64,000 bases of DNA from Deltaproteobacteria bacterium (GCA_016937155.1 JAFGWM010000068.1:1-64000); one strand, 5' to 3'; shown: positions 1 through 9,288, numbered from the stretch's first letter. Made by a program: numbers and translations. Notes: generated by a model not told the origin, from the letters alone.

Positions 1-205
1 AAACTAACCTGGGTGGGTTAGAAGAGAGGAGGGAAAAGAGGAAAAGAAACTAACCTGGGTGGGTTAGAAGAGAGGAGGGAAAAGAGGGAAAAAAACTAAC
101 CAAGGGTGGGTTGAAAGAGAGGAGGGGGAAAGAAGGAAAAAACTAACCTGGGTGGGTTGAAAGAGAGGAGGGGAAAAGAAGGAAAAAACTAACCTAGGGT
201 GTGTA
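1..205. repeat. 46-bp tandem repeat array, cut by the window edge
   Basis: Four full units begin at 1, 47, 93 and 140 (46, 46, 47 and 46 bp) and a fifth partial unit begins at 186. Each unit starts AAACTAACC and continues into a purine-only stretch of G and A. In the first two units CTAACC and GGTTAG can pair as a 6-bp stem around a 6-nt loop; in units 3 and 4 the right arm has drifted to GGTTGA. The array lies just downstream of the stop of the large minus-strand gene. It continues beyond the window edge, so its true copy number is unknown. There are no unique spacers, so it is not a CRISPR array. Confidence 0.9.
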
Positions 206-226
206 TAAAATCTGGTGGGTTAAAAT

Positions 227-3200
227 CTATGGATATAGAGTGTATCCTTTTGATTCTTTATCATTTATCAGTTTTGTAACTGCCAGTGAAAGGGCTTTAT
301 TTGTAGGGAATGATTTTTTGCTGAAGCTTCCTTCATTACCCACTCTTCCATAACGTATTCCATAGTACAGTTCCTCTCGGTTAACAGTAATTTCCCAGAA
401 CTTTTCACGTCCCTTTTCCCTAGCTATGAAATATTTAATCTCAATATTTTTATTGAATTTTTCGTCAAACCCAACAAATCGCAGGAAGTGAGATCTGCTA
501 AAAAGTGTTTCAATAAAGCTATGGTTACTCCTTGTAGAAATCATCCATCCGAGGTGATCTATGAAATACAGGTGCCCAACTGGATCTTCCATGTTTAAGG
601 GTGAAAAGAGATTTTCACCAGATCTAATGTGGTTGAAATTGTATATGATGTGGCGCTTGTTTTCGAGATCCTTTAATAAAACGTGGCAATGGGGAAAAAG
701 TGAGTCCGCATAGTCCCTATCGTTTTTTGAGACTTTTTTATTTGCAGATTCCCAGATAGGATCTTTAGCTTTTGCCAGTTTAAGCATTTCTGAAGCGGTG
801 TAAAACTCATATCCTTTTTCATCCCAGTTCCAGATGTAGCCACCAATTGACTCCCATAATATTTTTAACTCTGTGGGTACACTGTGACCGGCATAATTTT
901 CATATGCTGCAATTTCCCGTTGGGTGGATGGTGTTTTGGGCTTATAGGACATTCCCTTGAGTGTATGACTAAACCCATGGCTCTCTAGATATGCTACAAT
1001 TTTAGTTATTGCCTCTCCATGGTATAGTGCACTCTGACTATCATCCCGCTCCAGTTTCTGAAAATATTCATATAATGATAAATCCTCATTGACTTTTCTT
1101 CCATCATCAATTTCCAGATTAGTTGTAACAGTCCCGGTTTTGAAGTGTTCCAGTTCCCATGTTTCAAAAGAAAAAACAGCATCATCGGGTGTATCATATT
1201 TCCGGATATCATTTTCATCATTAAGATTGTGGCTAAAACGTCCTCCAATAATTCCAAGATATTGTCTGCCATCACTGTTATATCCACCATCCGGAAGGGG
1301 GCTGTAATAACTACGCAAAATTGTTCCTTCTCCCTTACGGTAGTAGGGATAATCCGCAGTAAAACCCTTGGGTGGATTCTCCAGAAACCCTTTCATTATA
1401 GAATCTGTACTGGACTGGTTATCTGTCATTATTCCCAGATGCTGTAAAAAAACACCACCGTTATTTATGCCATGTCTTATTATAATGCGTTTTTCATATG
1501 AAACGATTTCCCAGTATCGGTTTCCTTTATTGTCCCAGAATATTAAACGTTGGGACATATGATATTCATCTTTTAAAAAATCCCGAAGATTTTTGTGGAG
1601 TTGAGTGTTAACTCCAAAGGGTGGTGGTTTAATACTATAACCATCAAAAAAATGAAAATTCCCGTTTCCATCTATGAACCAAATGAAACCATTGATTGTG
1701 TCAGTGTAAAAGCGTTGTTCAACGGATGTTCCCACTAGGAGTGCAAGCTCCTTATCATTAAGGGAAACAGGTTTGCTGCTTTTCCTGGCTTTTGCCAGTT
1801 TTGTCTCTACTTTTTTCAAAACCATTCCAGTTTTTCCGGATAAAAGTCTTGTCAATTCTTTTTTTAACTGAGGATCCTTATCAAAGGGTGTGGAATATGG
1901 AATATTTCGGTCAACATTCCAATAAAAGGACCATGGATTTATGGATAACTCTGAAAGTCTGTTCTGAATATCCTGAGCCAACTGCATATTATTAGTGCGG
2001 ACGGCGCCTGCTAAACCTTCAGTTAAAATATACGAAAGTTGTCCCTGATCATCTGGAGACGTTTTCAGGAAAACAGCCCAACTGGAAATTTCATTCAGAT
2101 ATGGATCACTGTTTTTCACAAATTCCGAGAGTGTTGAAACATATACATTTGCTCCCCTCAATGCCAGAACTTCATCTTTTCTGCCTTTTATAGCAGCCAT
2201 TATTTTAGTATGTATATTCTTCGAGAAAATCTCTGAAAAAGCGTTGGAAAGCCTCCAGAATGAAGTGTCTTCGGTGAAAAGTTTTTCCACCAGAGTATTT
2301 TGTGAACTCTCGGTGTTTATGTTTCTTAGTGCGCTATAAAGATTTGCTTTTAGTTCGGAAAGTCCTTCACCTTCATTTGGAAGTTCACTAGTGAATTTTT
2401 TTGTGAGAAATTCTTCACCCTCCGGGTTAGAAAAATAATAGATAACACGTCCTAGATTGCCTCTTACATGCCCACTGCCATGATTTAGAATGGAAAACAC
2501 CCTGGTTAATAAAAATTCACATTGAGTTTTATCCATCTTCTTTAGGAGTTTATTATCACTATAACCGGTGAATAATTTGGAAAGTGCATACTCAGTATAT
2601 TCATCCAGAGCTTTACCACCCAAATTTTCCACAACCCAGGTTAATACTTCCGGGCGATGTCCGTAGGGAGCAAGGATTTTTAACAGTTCCTCTTTTACAT
2701 GGGGTTTAAGAATATCATCGCCTTTTAACTCTGGAGTAAGAAGGAGGACTTTTATAACTGGATGATATTTTTCAAAATCACTTTTCATTCGTGAAACAAG
2801 TTCAGTCACATAAACTTTATCACCATAACCAAGTGAGGTCATAAAAGTTTCAAGATGACCGCTCTGTTCAGGTCCAGTAATATCAAAAAGGCTGCAGGCT
2901 GCTTTTCGCAATAATTCATTTTCAAATTTTTTCCTGTTTTTGAAGATTGATAACGCTGTCAGAGGTTTATCTGTGTCCACCAGTGCATCAAAACTCTTCA
3001 GTTGAGCCTTTGTGTTTTTTTCAAGCAAGGCTTCCAGGTGATTATTTATACGCTTTTGAACCATAAATTGTTCACGAAGTTTTTCTGCACGTGGATCCCC
3101 AGTTTTTTCATAATAGTAAAGTGCCATACCAAGGGTTTCTGAAGAGGGAGTATCCAATGAAAGTATTTTTTCTACTGCCTGTCCAAATACAGTTATATCA

Positions 3201-4318
3201 CCTACAAGTTTGTAAAGTGCCCAGAGGGAACGGAAATAGATCACCGGGTCTTCTTCACAATTCAGGAACTGCCTGAATACCTCATCTGCATAAACACTGC
3301 GTTCTTCAGTTGAATAGGTTTCATTCATTGCCTTCAGGTGAGCAGCACCGGGACGTTTGGGATCGAGCTTACGGGAGAAATCCTGAAGTTGCTTCTGTTT
3401 ATTATCTTTGACGGCTTGAAGTAAAAGCCCGCGAGCTTTAATTATCCCGTGGTATTCGTCCATCAGATAGGATCTAATCAGGTAGTCAAATCCACCCTTT
3501 TTATCAAACCAGTGGTAAAGAAGATAATCCGAACGGCGTCTTTTGAATCCAGGCAGAGCAGTAAGGGTATCAGTGTCTTTAAGCCCGCTGAAAACCGTAT
3601 AAAAAGTTTTCAAAAGTGGATTCTTAGTCTTTTCAACACTCTTCAGTATCTGAGAAAGAGCATCATCATTACAACTTACACTCCAGTGTAAGATCCAATA
3701 AATAGCAAGGTGGGGGTCATTGATAATTCCTTTCAACTCCTTTTTGAAGGTGGTGTGAATACTTTTCTCGGAACTGAAATGACTTAGAGAAGAGGTGAAA
3801 CCAATTTTTTCCTCTGGAGTGTATTCTGTTGGTTGCTGCAAAGACCAGACCAGCCACTGATAACGATCTGCCAGTTTGCTGGTGGAAACAACAAGTGATG
3901 ATTTTTTTGTTACAGTTTGATACTGTTCCTTTAATTTCTCAAGTTCATCATAAAGATCAAAATCACCTTCCTCATCCTCCTCATCCTTCTTTTCAAGGAT
4001 GGATTTTTCCCTGCAGTACTCTTCATATTCTTCAAGAGAAGCAAAATGAGGATAAAAGTAGCGTTCTTCATGGTCTTGAAACCAGACCTGTCCCTTGCCA
4101 TCGGGTTCTCTAGCGTCAAAAAGTAGGTAGTTATCATCCTCATCGGAAAGGATATAAAATCCTGAAAGTGTTTTGTCTATTGCCCCAAAATACCCATAAT
4201 TTGCCTTCAGATGGGCAGAGACCAGATCTGTTTCATCCTGTAATGTCAGTCCTTCATCTGTAAGTTGTAGTGCAGGTTCAGGTATTTTCATACCGTAAAA
4301 TCGATCCGTCGAATTCAT
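227..4318 (-). CDS. Giant SUKH / HEAT-like / WGR domain protein (1363 aa)
   Basis: A cytoplasmic-looking protein with no signal peptide or membrane segment. Residues about 40-103 resemble a SUKH (SMI1/KNR4) fold (FYILSDEDDNYLLFDA, then VWFQDHEE). An acidic coiled stretch follows near 108-135, then several hundred residues of helical HEAT-like repeats. A second SUKH-like domain (HSVPTELKILWESIGGY) lies at about 1125-1285. The last ~73 residues are a WGR domain, with YGIRYGRVGNEG matching the core. SUKH domains are known from immunity to polymorphic toxins; WGR domains occur in nucleic-acid-linked proteins such as PARPs. The ATG at 4318 is chosen because AGGAGG sits 5 nt upstream; an in-frame start at 4384 lacks such a site. 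Domain calls are by eye: WGR fairly sure, C-terminal SUKH likely, N-terminal SUKH and HEAT tentative. Function unknown. Confidence 0.8.
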   Translation of the reverse strand: MNSTDRFYGMKIPEPALQLTDEGLTLQDETDLVSAHLKANYGYFGAIDKTLSGFYILSDEDDNYLLFDAREPDGKGQVWFQDHEERYFYPHFASLEEYEEYCREKSILEKKDEEDEEGDFDLYDELEKLKEQYQTVTKKSSLVVSTSKLADRYQWLVWSLQQPTEYTPEEKIGFTSSLSHFSSEKSIHTTFKKELKGIINDPHLAIYWILHWSVSCNDDALSQILKSVEKTKNPLLKTFYTVFSGLKDTDTLTALPGFKRRRSDYLLYHWFDKKGGFDYLIRSYLMDEYHGIIKARGLLLQAVKDNKQKQLQDFSRKLDPKRPGAAHLKAMNETYSTEERSVYADEVFRQFLNCEEDPVIYFRSLWALYKLVGDITVFGQAVEKILSLDTPSSETLGMALYYYEKTGDPRAEKLREQFMVQKRINNHLEALLEKNTKAQLKSFDALVDTDKPLTALSIFKNRKKFENELLRKAACSLFDITGPEQSGHLETFMTSLGYGDKVYVTELVSRMKSDFEKYHPVIKVLLLTPELKGDDILKPHVKEELLKILAPYGHRPEVLTWVVENLGGKALDEYTEYALSKLFTGYSDNKLLKKMDKTQCEFLLTRVFSILNHGSGHVRGNLGRVIYYFSNPEGEEFLTKKFTSELPNEGEGLSELKANLYSALRNINTESSQNTLVEKLFTEDTSFWRLSNAFSEIFSKNIHTKIMAAIKGRKDEVLALRGANVYVSTLSEFVKNSDPYLNEISSWAVFLKTSPDDQGQLSYILTEGLAGAVRTNNMQLAQDIQNRLSELSINPWSFYWNVDRNIPYSTPFDKDPQLKKELTRLLSGKTGMVLKKVETKLAKARKSSKPVSLNDKELALLVGTSVEQRFYTDTINGFIWFIDGNGNFHFFDGYSIKPPPFGVNTQLHKNLRDFLKDEYHMSQRLIFWDNKGNRYWEIVSYEKRIIIRHGINNGGVFLQHLGIMTDNQSSTDSIMKGFLENPPKGFTADYPYYRKGEGTILRSYYSPLPDGGYNSDGRQYLGIIGGRFSHNLNDENDIRKYDTPDDAVFSFETWELEHFKTGTVTTNLEIDDGRKVNEDLSLYEYFQKLERDDSQSALYHGEAITKIVAYLESHGFSHTLKGMSYKPKTPSTQREIAAYENYAGHSVPTELKILWESIGGYIWNWDEKGYEFYTASEMLKLAKAKDPIWESANKKVSKNDRDYADSLFPHCHVLLKDLENKRHIIYNFNHIRSGENLFSPLNMEDPVGHLYFIDHLGWMISTRSNHSFIETLFSRSHFLRFVGFDEKFNKNIEIKYFIAREKGREKFWEITVNREELYYGIRYGRVGNEGSFSKKSFPTNKALSLAVTKLINDKESKGYTLYP

Positions 4319-4661
4319 ATGTTCCTCCTGATAAAATATATTCCCGATAGTCTGGTTCAGATGACCAGTATTTTCTTTTATCATAAAGTTTACTCATTAT
4401 CATCTGTCTTGTGATATTTTAAATCCGCCAAAATGTATTTATTTACGGATTAATTTGCTATCCGCGGAACCTGTTGTCTACGTAAAGATATTTATACATG
4501 AACAAACTTAGTTAATTTAAGGATGTAAAGTGGGATAATGATCACATTTGGATTGAGATACTGGTCGTGTCCAAAAATAAAAAGGTGTATCCGGGAGAAA
4601 AAGTAGTAGCATAACTAAAAGAAAGCGGGATTCAGTCCTTTTTAATTTATGGAGATTTCCA
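4319..4661. other. Divergent intergenic region
   Basis: This 343-bp gap separates the divergent SUKH/WGR gene and the subtilase gene, so it should carry both promoters. It is AT-rich. A 6-bp inverted repeat (AATCCG/CGGATT) lies at 4422-4451. No convincing -35/-10 pair, tRNA or gene was seen. One short open stretch before 4616 reads like protein but has no start codon. Confidence 0.6.
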
Positions 4662-7253
4662 ATGACAATTTTTTTTGCAGTATTTTTAACATTATTTTCA
4701 TCCAGTCCCAGTCAGGGAAAGGAAATTGATCCACGAGTGGAAATATTTCTTGAACATCCCACCATGAGAAATATTATTTATAATCCGCTATATTATTCTG
4801 AACAGTTGCAGTTACTTACCCATGCTCCTGTTACGGTGAGAGTATCTTCAAGAGAGTTTATGACTTCCTTAAAAAGAGAGGAAAATCAGGATTTTGTTTT
4901 AAGACGAAATCATAATAAAGAGTATGTTCATATAGGTTCGATATTTTATGCTTATGTAAATATGAAAGGTTTAAAACTCATTGAAAAACTTCAATATGTA
5001 GAACGTCTTGAACTGGACAGGCCTTCCGGTTCATTCAGACCTCTTGATGTTACATCAAAACTTATTCAGGCGGATGTGGTCAGAGATTTGATCAGTGAGC
5101 AGCAGTCCCTTTCCGGCCATGGTATTACGGTTGCAGATATAGACAGTGGACTGGATATTTTTCAGCCACTTTTTTTCAGGGCTGATGGTGGTTATTTTTC
5201 ATGGATTGATGCTGACGAAGATGGTGAATTTACTCCTGGAACTGATTGTGTTGATTTAAATTTCGACAATCTGTGCAGTGATGATGAGATTCTTCACCTT
5301 CTGGATGCAAGATTTAATGAGTATTATGGAGAAATTACCACCATAGGGGGGGTCAGTACCGGAAAAGGAACCTATCAGGTGGATCAGGACTATCTTTATG
5401 CCGATACAAATCTTAATGGCAAGCGTGATAATGATGATGAAATGGACTCTTCTAAAGACAGTCCGGGTCTTGGAGAACCATTTTTCCTAGCTGATGATGT
5501 GGACAAAAATGGAGTGCTGGATCCTGGGGAGAAGGTTATTATGCTTTCAAGTTCAAAGGTAAAATTTATTTATCAGAACATGAGAAGTAATACTCCGGGA
5601 TCTCTCAGAAATGTTTCAGTTGATGATTATACCATGCATGGAACTGGTGTTACATCAATTCTTGCTGGAGGTCAGCGAGGATACAGCAGATATCTTGGGA
5701 TAGCTCCTGATGTTGATTTAATTCACATTCAGGATACAGAAATAGGTCTTTTTGAGGCCTATCAGATGGCTATTGAACAGGGTGCCGATGTTATACTTCA
5801 GGAATTCGCCCCCTGGACAGGCTATTTTCTTGATGGTTCATCAAATATGGAGCTTGCGATGGATGTGGCAAGTGAAAACGGTGTGGTTAATGTAAATCCC
5901 GCCGGTAATCTTGCAGGTTCAAATAAAGGCTGGGTTTATAATCTTCCCTCGGGAGAATCATATACCCAGGAGTTAACTCTTCCGGGAGGTAATTATGCGG
6001 CTCCCTATATTCAGATGACACTGCTATGGCGGACAGAGGAAGATATTACCGCAACCCTTACTCTCCCGGGGGGAGAAGAAATTGATCTGAATACCGGAGC
6101 TTCATGGACAAGCGCCGGACCTAATCTATGGTATGCGGTAATAAATGATGCATCAAGTCGAAGTACTAATATGATTGATGTGATCATCGCGTCGTGGGAT
6201 GAGGATACGGGAGCATATGATTATCTTCAGGGTGGCACCATCACTCTTAATCTTTCAAGTGGAGGATTGTTTTCAGGCGATACGTACATAGCAGGGTTTG
6301 TAATGGATTCAAATTCAGGCTGGAGTGAAGGTTTCAAATGGAACAACAATGTTTCGGAAGATCATCTTATTGGGTTTTCCGGAACTTCAGATTCAGGTAT
6401 AGCTCTTGCTGCGTATAATGGCAGGGATGAAGATGAGATCAATATTTACAATGAAACCCAGGGGCAGTTGTGCTCTTACAGTGGACGAGGTCATAGAATA
6501 GACGGTGAGAAAATTTTATACATCGCAGCTCCGGCCAATCCGCTTGTGAGTGGTGCAGGTCCTTATGTCGGTGTTGAAAATTATTATAACCAGTATGTAG
6601 TTTTTGGTGGTACATCAGGGGCTGGACCTCACGTAGCCGGTGCTGCCGCTTTGCTTAAACAGATGTTTCCATCAAATACTGGAAATGAAATAAGGCAGAA
6701 AATAGTGGATGGCGCTCTGGTGGATACTGATGTTCAGACACCGGGGAATTTACCTCAGGATGAACTCTGGGGTTATGGAAAACTTAGAATTTATCAGAGC
6801 ATGTTTGGTGAGGATCCATCTGAAAACACACCACCGGTAATTGCCGCCCAGATAGTTGAGGGTTTTACAAATACAGATATTTCCGTTCAGGTGACTGTGG
6901 ATGATAATGAAACTTCATCTGAGAACCTATTGGTTCGGTGGGATGTGGATTATGACGGAGAATGGGATACTGAATTTTCAACTGAAACTGGAATAATCCA
7001 GCGATGGATTCTCCCTGGTACTTACACAATGAAAGCACAAGTTATGGATGAAAAGGGGAAAACATCTTCTGTGTTGGTAAGTGCAGTTGTAAGTGAATAT
7101 ATTCCTGATGTGGATCAGGGTAGTTCTGATGACAGTGGATGCAGTTGCAGTACATACAGTGGGAGTTCCAGAATAAATTACCTCTTTTTATTAGTTGCTG
7201 TTTTGATCTTCTGGTTTAGAAAAAGGCAACTTTTCTTCAATACTGAAAAGTAA
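4662..7253 (+). CDS. Secreted subtilisin-like (S8) serine protease with MYXO-CTERM-like tail
   Basis: An 863-aa exported protease. The N-terminus is a hydrophobic signal (FFAVFLTLFSSS) with few positive charges. The catalytic triad is visible: Asp161 in ADIDSG, His326 in MHGTG and Ser652 in GGTSGAGPHVAG; PAGN near 415 fits the oxyanion Asn region. Asp-rich segments between Asp161 and His326 (DADEDGEF, DTNLNGKRDNDD) look like calcium-binding loops. The C-terminus carries a PKD-like segment, then Cys827 and Cys829 (GCSCS), one membrane helix and a basic end (FRKRQ). That is the layout of MYXO-CTERM sorting signals, in which the Cys is processed and the protein is held at the cell surface. GGAG lies 8 nt before the ATG. 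Substrate unknown. Confidence 0.9.
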   Translation: MTIFFAVFLTLFSSSPSQGKEIDPRVEIFLEHPTMRNIIYNPLYYSEQLQLLTHAPVTVRVSSREFMTSLKREENQDFVLRRNHNKEYVHIGSIFYAYVNMKGLKLIEKLQYVERLELDRPSGSFRPLDVTSKLIQADVVRDLISEQQSLSGHGITVADIDSGLDIFQPLFFRADGGYFSWIDADEDGEFTPGTDCVDLNFDNLCSDDEILHLLDARFNEYYGEITTIGGVSTGKGTYQVDQDYLYADTNLNGKRDNDDEMDSSKDSPGLGEPFFLADDVDKNGVLDPGEKVIMLSSSKVKFIYQNMRSNTPGSLRNVSVDDYTMHGTGVTSILAGGQRGYSRYLGIAPDVDLIHIQDTEIGLFEAYQMAIEQGADVILQEFAPWTGYFLDGSSNMELAMDVASENGVVNVNPAGNLAGSNKGWVYNLPSGESYTQELTLPGGNYAAPYIQMTLLWRTEEDITATLTLPGGEEIDLNTGASWTSAGPNLWYAVINDASSRSTNMIDVIIASWDEDTGAYDYLQGGTITLNLSSGGLFSGDTYIAGFVMDSNSGWSEGFKWNNNVSEDHLIGFSGTSDSGIALAAYNGRDEDEINIYNETQGQLCSYSGRGHRIDGEKILYIAAPANPLVSGAGPYVGVENYYNQYVVFGGTSGAGPHVAGAAALLKQMFPSNTGNEIRQKIVDGALVDTDVQTPGNLPQDELWGYGKLRIYQSMFGEDPSENTPPVIAAQIVEGFTNTDISVQVTVDDNETSSENLLVRWDVDYDGEWDTEFSTETGIIQRWILPGTYTMKAQVMDEKGKTSSVLVSAVVSEYIPDVDQGSSDDSGCSCSTYSGSSRINYLFLLVAVLIFWFRKRQLFFNTEK

Positions 7254-7462
7254 TGATCTGATCCTACCGAATATTTCCTCATATTTTTCTTATTGTGATA
7301 ATTTTTTTACACATATTTCGTACTTACGAGAAATGATCCTGACAATATGTTCTGATGGAAATTAACTGATATACATTCTCCAAGGAAATATTCCATTTAA
7401 ATTACTTAACTTTATCTGAATTTGGGCTATAAATAGAGAGAATAAAAGTTCTATGGGAATCA

Positions 7463-7477
7463 TGGCACGCAATTTGC
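7463..7477 (+). promoter_or_regulatory. Sigma-54 type -24/-12 promoter
   Basis: TGGCACGCAATTTGC matches the sigma-54 consensus TGGCACG-N4-TTGC, with the required GG-N10-GC spacing (GG 7464-7465, GC 7476-7477). It lies 34 bp before the start codon of the Cys-rich lipoprotein, leaving a short leader that contains the GGAGG ribosome site at 7500-7504. Sigma-54 promoters need an activator ATPase; no such gene is in this window. Confidence 0.75.
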
Positions 7478-7511
7478 GGCTGTTCCCCGGTAGTAGCTTG
7501 GAGGTATTATT

Positions 7512-8756
7512 ATGAGAAACAAATTATTTTTCGCTGCTTTACTTGTTGTGCCATTTATTTTTGCTGGTTGTTGGACAGGATCCTGTGAAGAAGTCCAGTG
7601 CAGTTATTGTGATAGCACCGGTTGTTATGAAGAACAGGAAGATGGCTCGTGTGAACCCGCCTGGTGCTGGACAAATGAAGATTGCTGGGCAGATGAATAC
7701 TGCAACACTGATCTCAACCAATGTTTTCCTGATGACATAGAATGTTTCTTTGACTGGGAATGTCCTGAAAGCATGATTTGTGAAAACTGGTATGATGGTA
7801 CCGGTTATTGTGCAAATCCTAATCAGGATAATGTATGCAGGAGTGACTGGGATTGTCCGGAAGATGGGTATTGTGACGAATTTACCGGTAGTTGTATTCA
7901 GACTGATGGTTGTGATACCAGTGCAGATTGTCCCGATGGATTTTACTGTGATTCCAGAAATGTATGTTCACCCAGACCTACTGGAGACTGTGTAAACGAT
8001 GATAATTGCGGTCAGGGCAGTTACTGTGAAGAAGGCACCTGTGTAAACAGTACAATATGTACTGACTCAACTCAGTGTCTTGACAGTGAAGCTCCAGTTT
8101 GTGATGAACGTGGGGTTTGTATTCCCGAAAGAGAGGATCCCATTGTTGTGTGTACAAACAATATTGACTGTGGTGAAGGTAAGGTGTGTATAGATGGTAT
8201 ATGTGAAAATGAGGCGCCAAGAGATCCCAGTCAGAACTGTCTTATAAATGAACACTGCGGTGAAAACGGTGTTTGTATAAACGGTGAGTGTCATGCACCC
8301 TGTGTATCTGCCGATGACTGTGGTACTGGTCAACTTTGCAGTGATACAGGAATATGTGTAGATGATGCTAATCCAGGTACTGAATGTGTAGCAAATACTG
8401 ACTGTTCAGATTCAACAGACATCTGTATGGATGGTGTATGCCATGATCAGTGTACTGTGGATGCTGATTGCACAAACAGTGCAGATCGATGTGCAGATGG
8501 GATGTGTATTCCAAATGATGTCGCAAGACCAATGTGTTACACAAATAACGAGTGTAATGGTGGTGAAGAGTGTGTTGACGGTGTGTGCAGAGTTCCCTGC
8601 GTAGATAGTGAAGATTGCGAAGGATGTCCCGGAAACCCAATCTGTGGTGACTTTGGTTACTGTGTGGACAATAATGATATTAACCCGGAATGCAGCATTG
8701 AAAATGATTGTGAGAATGGAATGATCTGTATGGATGCCATGTGTGTGGCTCCATAG
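7512..8756 (+). CDS. Cys-rich repeat lipoprotein
   Basis: A 414-aa lipoprotein. The signal peptide ends in the lipobox FAGC, with Cys20 as the lipidated residue. The rest is a chain of ~30-residue modules of the form C-x-x-x-x-D-C-x-x-G-x-x-C-x-x-G-x-C, such as CGQGSYCEEGTCV and CGENGVCINGEC. Every module supplies four or more cysteines that probably form disulfides, as in EGF-like or EB-like domains. It is acidic and has no catalytic domain, so a structural or binding role at the cell surface is likely. It has its own sigma-54-type promoter and ends before a strong terminator, so it is probably a single-gene unit. Function not recognised. Confidence 0.88.
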   Translation: MRNKLFFAALLVVPFIFAGCWTGSCEEVQCSYCDSTGCYEEQEDGSCEPAWCWTNEDCWADEYCNTDLNQCFPDDIECFFDWECPESMICENWYDGTGYCANPNQDNVCRSDWDCPEDGYCDEFTGSCIQTDGCDTSADCPDGFYCDSRNVCSPRPTGDCVNDDNCGQGSYCEEGTCVNSTICTDSTQCLDSEAPVCDERGVCIPEREDPIVVCTNNIDCGEGKVCIDGICENEAPRDPSQNCLINEHCGENGVCINGECHAPCVSADDCGTGQLCSDTGICVDDANPGTECVANTDCSDSTDICMDGVCHDQCTVDADCTNSADRCADGMCIPNDVARPMCYTNNECNGGEECVDGVCRVPCVDSEDCEGCPGNPICGDFGYCVDNNDINPECSIENDCENGMICMDAMCVAP

Positions 8757-8794
8757 GTATCTCCCACTTTCACTGGATTCTCCTCCTCAATAAA

Positions 8795-8827
8795 AAAGGC
8801 CGGATTTTATGATAAAGTCCGGCCTTT
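8795..8827 (+). terminator. Rho-independent terminator
   Basis: A perfect 10-bp stem (AAAGGCCGGA / TCCGGCCTTT) surrounds a 13-nt loop 38 bp after the stop of the Cys-rich lipoprotein. It is flanked by A-rich sequence upstream and a pyrimidine stretch (TTTCCTCCTTTT) downstream. It closes the lipoprotein transcript. Confidence 0.85.
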
Positions 8828-8965
8828 CCTCCTTTTATAAAATTTATAATTGTAAGTGTATAACCCTGAAATGAAAGAATATTTGAAGTTTTTTAGTAAA
8901 AAATTTGAGGATTTTGAAACTCCGTGTGATGCTGTGTGTACTACAGTATCCCACAGGAGATAAAC

Positions 8966-9151
8966 ATGAAACCTTTACCACTTGCTCTTCTGATAATTGC
9001 TGCTTTTACAGCTATAGTACTGATTGATAATTATCCCCGAATTTCGGGAAAAAATGAGAAAGCCAGCACTGTAAAGATTAATAATCCTAAAAAAATTATT
9101 GAAGTATCAAGCCTTCCAATTCATTCTCAGCCCCTTTACCAGAGAAAGTAA
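8966..9151 (+). CDS. Small single-pass membrane protein (61 aa)
   Basis: The ATG at 8966 is preceded by AGGAG at 6-nt spacing. The peptide opens with a hydrophobic helix at residues 4-20 (PLALLIIAAFTAIVLI), followed by a basic, Pro- and Ser-containing tail of about 40 residues. It is probably an inner-membrane peptide with its tail in the periplasm, or an uncleaved signal anchor. No family was recognised. It lies between the terminator at 8795 and the PilZ gene. Confidence 0.55.
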   Translation: MKPLPLALLIIAAFTAIVLIDNYPRISGKNEKASTVKINNPKKIIEVSSLPIHSQPLYQRK

Positions 9152-9254
9152 TCTTTAGTTATTCAGACAATGCACAATTTCATTTCTGGAAAACCACACA
9201 TCAGCAGATAAATAATAAAGAAAACTTCTTAAATGCCGAATATACATTCAGACG

Positions 9255-9288
9255 GCCTTGATTCAAGGCTAATTAAATATTTTAATTA
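9255..9288. promoter_or_regulatory. Two adjacent palindromes upstream of the PilZ gene
   Basis: GCCTTGA-T-TCAAGGC (9255-9269) is a perfect 7-1-7 inverted repeat. It is followed at once by TAATTAAA-TAT-TTTAATTA (9270-9288), a perfect 8-3-8 inverted repeat. Together they lie 26 bp before the PilZ gene. The near-absent spacer in the first suits a dimeric repressor site better than an RNA hairpin. Without a T tract it is a poor terminator. The role is inferred from symmetry only. Confidence 0.35.

Noticed and set aside
1..205. CRISPR array
   Set aside because: The units are contiguous without unique spacers, and no cas gene is present.
1006..4143. Several open frames opposite or out of frame to the giant SUKH/WGR gene
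   Set aside because: They lie wholly inside a clear coding frame, lack ribosome sites and have no recognisable protein pattern.
4528..4616. Short open stretch reading like a protein (VKWDNDHIWIEILVVSKNKK)
   Set aside because: It looks protein-like but has no start codon after the preceding stop and only ~30 codons; it may be a remnant.
7978..8640. Minus-strand frames of 80-90 aa rich in His and Tyr
   Set aside because: They are mirror images of the Cys-rich repeat coding region; the repeated codons create open reverse frames.
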